A stretch of 64,000 nt of DNA from Betaproteobacteria bacterium UBA5216 (GTDB lineage: Bacteria; Pseudomonadota; Gammaproteobacteria; Burkholderiales; SG8-41): contig DHVE01000118.1 of NCBI GenBank assembly GCA_002412495.1, positions 1 through 64,000 on the forward strand. The letters run 5' to 3'. Both the position numbers and the translations under genes were made by a program. Below are positions 60,996-64,000 of the stretch, piece after piece; within the stretch, counting starts at the first letter, position 1, and each line of letters begins with the position of its first letter. The notes beneath the pieces were generated by a model. That model was not told the origin of the DNA and made no database searches. It saw nothing but the letters and a program-made list of their open reading frames with translations.

Positions 60996-61879
60996 TATGT
61001 GCCGCGCCCCCACAGCCCGCAGTAGCGGCGCGCAATAAACGGCAGTCCCGCCGCATAGCCCGGCCACTTTTCATATTCTGGCAGCTTGAATTCTTTCTCC
61101 GCTGGTTCCCAGCACTTGCCGTCCTGTGCAAGTTTTTTGATTTCAGCCGATGCCGCTTGTAGCAGCTTCAGTTGATCTTCGGCGTCTTTTTTGGTGCCCA
61201 GACGGTCGCCCGGGCCGGGGTGGCCGGGGATCATCCGCTCCCAATCCAGCGCCAGCACCGATTTGATAAACGCCTCGGTTTCAAAGGGATGAAAATCAAT
61301 CATGCCGCGACCCGGCACGGTGCCCACGGGAATGGTATCCACCACAAAGAGGATTTTCTCTTTCGGCAACCGCATCACCAGTGTCGAATCGGAATGATTC
61401 AGGCCGTGATAGCTCAACTCGAGCGTGGTGCCACCCAGCGTGATGGTGCGGCCGCGGTCGCTCACCGCCTCGTCGGGCAACACGGTGTGCGGGTCCTTGA
61501 GTTGCTCCAGCCGCGTTTTTGCCCGATGGTGCGCGATAAAGGTCGCGCCGGCATCCTTGAACACCTTGCCGCCCGCGATGTGATCAAAATGATGATGGCT
61601 GTAGATCACGTACTTGATCGGCTTGTCGGTCACCTTGCGTATCGCATCCAGATACGCCTGCCCGCCGGTGGGCCGGCCATAAGCGACCGGATCGGTGACG
61701 ATCACGCCATCGTTGGTAACCACGAACATTGCCTGGTGACCGACGTTGCGGAAAATATAAACGTTGTCGGTGCCTTCGACCTTGGTCGTCGCAATCGCCG
61801 GCCGCTCCGCCTGCTGCGCGTAAGCCGTGCCCGCGAGCATCAGCAACGCGCTAACGAATACAAACCACTTTCGTATCAT
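60995..61879 (-). CDS. Secreted metallo-beta-lactamase-fold hydrolase
   Basis: A 294-residue protein with a signal peptide (cleavage near TAYAQ) and an MBL domain. The zinc motif HxHxDH is H95, H97, D99, H100 in SHHHFDH; further ligands are His in GLNHSDST, Asp in FVVDTIP and His in IPGHPGPG. It belongs to the quinoprotein-relay or lactonase-like periplasmic branch rather than true beta-lactamases. ATG 61879 has AAGGAGA upstream. Its stop overlaps the following alpha/beta hydrolase start, so both are made from one transcript. Confidence 0.9.
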   Translation of the reverse strand: MIRKWFVFVSALLMLAGTAYAQQAERPAIATTKVEGTDNVYIFRNVGHQAMFVVTNDGVIVTDPVAYGRPTGGQAYLDAIRKVTDKPIKYVIYSHHHFDHIAGGKVFKDAGATFIAHHRAKTRLEQLKDPHTVLPDEAVSDRGRTITLGGTTLELSYHGLNHSDSTLVMRLPKEKILFVVDTIPVGTVPGRGMIDFHPFETEAFIKSVLALDWERMIPGHPGPGDRLGTKKDAEDQLKLLQAASAEIKKLAQDGKCWEPAEKEFKLPEYEKWPGYAAGLPFIARRYCGLWGRGT

Positions 61880-62040
61880 GATGTTCTCCTTGCATGAAAG
61901 TATTGATGATTTGGCAATACGATTACCGCTCTGACACGCGCGCACGAACGTGCCCGGTCAGTATAGGGGGAATGCCCGCGTGCGGCAACGCACCTGCCAG
62001 CTTACGCAACCGCTCCCGAAAATCCACACCCATTAAACGC

Positions 62041-62078
62041 AACGGCCCGGGGTTCCATGAAGGAAACCCCGGGCCGTT
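62041..62078 (-). terminator. Strong hairpin after the first DUF1080 gene
   Basis: AACGGCCCGGGGTT (62041-62054) pairs perfectly with 62065-62078, a 14-bp GC-rich stem around a 10-base loop. It lies 50 bp after the DUF1080 stop in the direction of that gene and is followed by only a weak T-rich stretch (GCGTTTAA), so termination may need more than the hairpin. It also precedes the MBL promoter. Confidence 0.65.
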
Positions 62079-62128
62079 GAACGTTGCCGGACAGCGCCCA
62101 TCAGGCGCTACCCCATGCGGCTATTGCG

Positions 62129-62779
62129 TTACAGCGGGCGCACCATCACTTTGCGCCACTTGATGATGCCACTGCCGTATTGCAGGGTGAACGGGCCTTG
62201 GGCAAACGATTTGTCTTCGATGTCCGCGGTAACCGCGCCATTCATCACCACCGTCAAACGCGGGCCATTGGCGGTGATCAGAAACGTGTTCCATTTGCCC
62301 GCGGCCTTGGGCATTGGGTTCACCTTGGCGAAATTGACGATGGCGCCCGTGCCGTATTCCGGTCCGGGACGTTTGTCGTAAATGTTCACCTCATAGGCAT
62401 TGTCCGCGCCGATTTTTTTAGGATCCTGCGCGCGAATAAAGATGCCGCTGTTGGCATCTTCGTCGGCCCAGAACTCGGCATAAATCTGGAAATCCTTGTA
62501 GGAATTTTTTGTCACCAGATGACCGGCGCCCTTGCCGCTGTTCATGCGATCACCCTGAATCGCGCCGTGCATGGCGAGCCAGTTCACATCGCCCAGACGG
62601 TTAAAATTTTCCATGCCTTTTTCGCCGTCGATCAGCGTCACCCACGGCGCGCGATCGGAACCGAACGGCAGATTGCCCCACGGCTCCTGGTTAAACGGCA
62701 TCGGCGCATTATTGGAGCAACCGAACAACGTCAGCGCGGCCAGCAGCAATCCGGAACAAACAGCGGAAAAACGATTCAT
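62129..62779 (-). CDS. DUF1080 (3-keto-disaccharide hydrolase-like) lipoprotein (1)
   Basis: A 216-residue protein with a lipoprotein signal (LTLFGCSNN, Cys near residue 21) and a DUF1080 jelly-roll domain: WVTLIDGEKGMENFNRLGDVNWLAMHGAIQG, YKDFQIYAEFWADEDANSGIFIRA, YEVNIYDKRP and GKWNTFLITANGPRLTVVMNG. Known DUF1080 proteins cleave 3-keto sugars; here it could also be a carbohydrate-binding surface protein. It is a tandem paralogue of the gene at 62893-63543, with identical length and over half of the core residues shared. Confidence 0.9.
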   Translation of the reverse strand: MNRFSAVCSGLLLAALTLFGCSNNAPMPFNQEPWGNLPFGSDRAPWVTLIDGEKGMENFNRLGDVNWLAMHGAIQGDRMNSGKGAGHLVTKNSYKDFQIYAEFWADEDANSGIFIRAQDPKKIGADNAYEVNIYDKRPGPEYGTGAIVNFAKVNPMPKAAGKWNTFLITANGPRLTVVMNGAVTADIEDKSFAQGPFTLQYGSGIIKWRKVMVRPL

Positions 62780-62892
62780 GGTAATCCCCTTGTGATGAAA
62801 AATCGGATAAGTGATTATGATTAAAATTATTTTGACTGGCCGTGGCGCGCCTTGCGAGCGCAATTCCGCATCGGCATGGTGTTGTTGTTTTG

Positions 62893-63543
62893 TTAAAGCG
62901 GCCGGATCATCAGTTTGCGGAATTTGATGATGCCGGAATTGTACTGCAGCGCGATCGGGCCGCTGGTGAATTTCGTGTCGTTGACATCGACCGCCAGCTC
63001 GCCGTTCATCGTGACCGTCATGCGCGGCCCCTTGGCCGTGATTTCCATGGTATTCCACCGGCCAGCGGCCTTGAAGGTGGGCGCGGCCTTGGCCGGCGGC
63101 ATCAGCGAGGCGGTTGCCATGGCCGGGCTCTTGTCCCATATCTGCACTTCATAGGCCGCCTTGGTGTTCACCACTTTCTGGTTCATCACGCGAATGTAAA
63201 TGCCGCTGTTGGCGTCCTCGTCGGACCAGAATTCGGTGTAAAGATGAAAATCCGTGTAGGAATTTTTCGACAGCAGAATGCCGGCGTCCTTGCTGTTGCC
63301 GTTCTTGCGATCGGCCTGTATCGCGCCGTGCATCGCCAGCCAGTTGGAATCACCCAGGCGCGTGAAATTTTCCAGGCCCTTGTCGCCATCGATCAGCGTC
63401 ACCCAAGGCTCGCGGTCGGAACCGATCGGAAGGTTCCCCCACGGCTGCTGGTTGAACGGCAGGGGCGCATTGCTGGCGCATCCCCAAAGAGCCCATGCGA
63501 TTACGCACAGCACCGCGGCGCGAAACGTATTTGTTGTTTTCAT
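62893..63543 (-). CDS. DUF1080 (3-keto-disaccharide hydrolase-like) lipoprotein (2)
   Basis: A 216-residue lipoprotein (lipobox ALWGCASN) and the upstream member of a tandem pair. It shares with its neighbour PFNQQPWGNLPIGSDREPWV, LGDSNWLAMHGAIQ, EFWSDEDANSGIYIRV and the C-terminal ALQYNSGIIKFRKLMIRPL. The insert PAMATASLMPPAKAAPTF differs and may change the binding site. The 113-bp gap to the downstream copy suggests co-transcription. Operator site G lies about 140 bp upstream of its ATG. Confidence 0.9.
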   Translation of the reverse strand: MKTTNTFRAAVLCVIAWALWGCASNAPLPFNQQPWGNLPIGSDREPWVTLIDGDKGLENFTRLGDSNWLAMHGAIQADRKNGNSKDAGILLSKNSYTDFHLYTEFWSDEDANSGIYIRVMNQKVVNTKAAYEVQIWDKSPAMATASLMPPAKAAPTFKAAGRWNTMEITAKGPRMTVTMNGELAVDVNDTKFTSGPIALQYNSGIIKFRKLMIRPL

Positions 63544-63679
63544 TGCTTCCCCCTTAAATGAGCGCACAGGATAGGCACGCCGTCTTCCAACGTCAAGGAT
63601 CAACGGGCGCGACGGGGCGTCACATCGCGCAGCGTGCGATGCTCGACCCTCGCGTATTGGCGCGCCTTGATCGAGGACT

Positions 63680-63705
63680 AAAATATCATTTGCAAACAAT
63701 TACTT
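63680..63705 (-). promoter_or_regulatory. Operator-like palindrome, site G
   Basis: The right half, read on the other strand as AAGTAATTGTTTG (63705-63693), matches the shared half-site at 12 of 13 positions; the left half is weaker. It lies between the DUF1080 gene start and the end of the partial Bug gene, so the DUF1080 pair is the likely target. Confidence 0.6.
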
Positions 63706-63729
63706 ATGATACGAACACCTACAAAAATC

Positions 63730-64000
63730 TCAGTCCGCCACCGCACCGGAAATCTTGATGGTGCGCGCCCATTTCGCCAGATCATCGCGAATCTGCGCAC
63801 GAAATTGTTCCGGCGTGTTGGCGATCGGTGTCGCGCCCAAGCCTGCGATGCGGCTCTTCATATCGCTGGTATTGATAACTTGCAGCGCATCGGCATGGAT
63901 TTTTTTCACCACTTCCGGCGCCACCGCCGCCGGGGCCACCAACCCGAACCATGAAATGGCCTCGTAACCCGCGAGGCTCGCAATACCGGATTCGGCCACC
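63730..64000 (-). CDS. Bug/TctC-family periplasmic receptor (24), C-terminal part
   Basis: About 90 C-terminal residues of a Bug receptor are present; the gene continues past the window edge. The recognisable parts are VAESGIASLAGYEAISWFGLVAPAA, ALQVINTSDMKSRIAGLG and ANTPEQFRAQIRDDLAKWARTIKISGAV, followed by Asp and the stop. The GIASLAGYE turn is a few residues longer than GVPGYE. Its partner genes lie outside the window; the DUF1080 genes follow on the same strand after 186 bp. Confidence 0.88.
   Translation of the reverse strand, partial: VAESGIASLAGYEAISWFGLVAPAAVAPEVVKKIHADALQVINTSDMKSRIAGLGATPIANTPEQFRAQIRDDLAKWARTIKISGAVAD

Noticed and set aside
2..64000. CRISPR array, tRNA, rRNA or riboswitch
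   Set aside because: No regularly spaced direct repeats, no cloverleaf-like sequence and no recognisable aptamer were seen on either strand.

Overview
The window looks like chromosomal DNA of a soil or rhizosphere type betaproteobacterium (order Burkholderiales, Bordetella/Achromobacter/Comamonadaceae-like). The evidence is the high-GC coding style, the extreme number of Bug (TctC-type) periplasmic solute receptors, which is a hallmark of that group, and the enzyme families around them. The placement rests on gene content, not on a marker gene: no rRNA, tRNA or housekeeping marker is present.

Layout. 1-2186: the end of an unrecognised membrane-anchored protein, then a strikingly AT-rich two-gene ATPase/Toprim-like module of the kind found in phage-defence islands. 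2408-4971: a frameshifted alpha/beta hydrolase, a secreted unknown and a HigBA-type toxin-antitoxin pair whose promoter lies in a 32-bp palindrome. 5111-12763: Bug genes (one nonsense-interrupted, one relic), a ModA-like binding protein and a cupin. 13333-15306: an iron-uptake operon (cupredoxin, FTR1 permease, outer-membrane protein) behind a near-perfect Fur box. 15382-64000: a long accessory catabolic region in which Bug receptors alternate with enzymes acting on organic or aromatic acids: CaiB CoA transferase, two FAH-fold hydrolases, two VOC proteins, two TauD dioxygenases, a D-2-hydroxyacid dehydrogenase, two SDRs, a TIM-barrel amidohydrolase, a mandelate-racemase-type enzyme, class II and HpaI aldolases, two Gfo/Idh/MocA dehydrogenases, two MmgE/PrpD proteins, a ThDP enzyme, a flavin reductase, an MBL hydrolase and two DUF1080 lipoproteins.

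I count 24 Bug reading frames (21 complete without an internal stop, one of which lacks a normal start codon; two with a single in-frame stop; one cut by the window edge) plus two decayed Bug relics, yet no TctA or TctB membrane subunit. The receptors must therefore work with transporters encoded elsewhere or act mainly as sensors. The likely logic is one receptor per acidic substrate next to the enzyme that uses it.

Seven AT-rich palindromes with the half-site AAVTAWTTGTTTA (centre TTTA/TAAA) lie in intergenic positions at the heads of Bug/enzyme operons (near 18260, 30000, 39085, 42190, 48163, 60151, 63692). They look like operators of one regulator, which is not encoded here. Apart from the HigA-type antitoxin the window has no recognisable transcription factor.

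Signs of ongoing decay are common: one frameshift, three genes each broken by a single in-frame stop that can be reconstructed from paralogues or internal repeats, a Bug gene with no usable start codon behind a perfect Shine-Dalgarno, and two Bug remnants. One of the broken genes (55274-56413) is an unusual fusion of two beta-rich repeats to a CHAT/caspase-like His-Cys protease domain.
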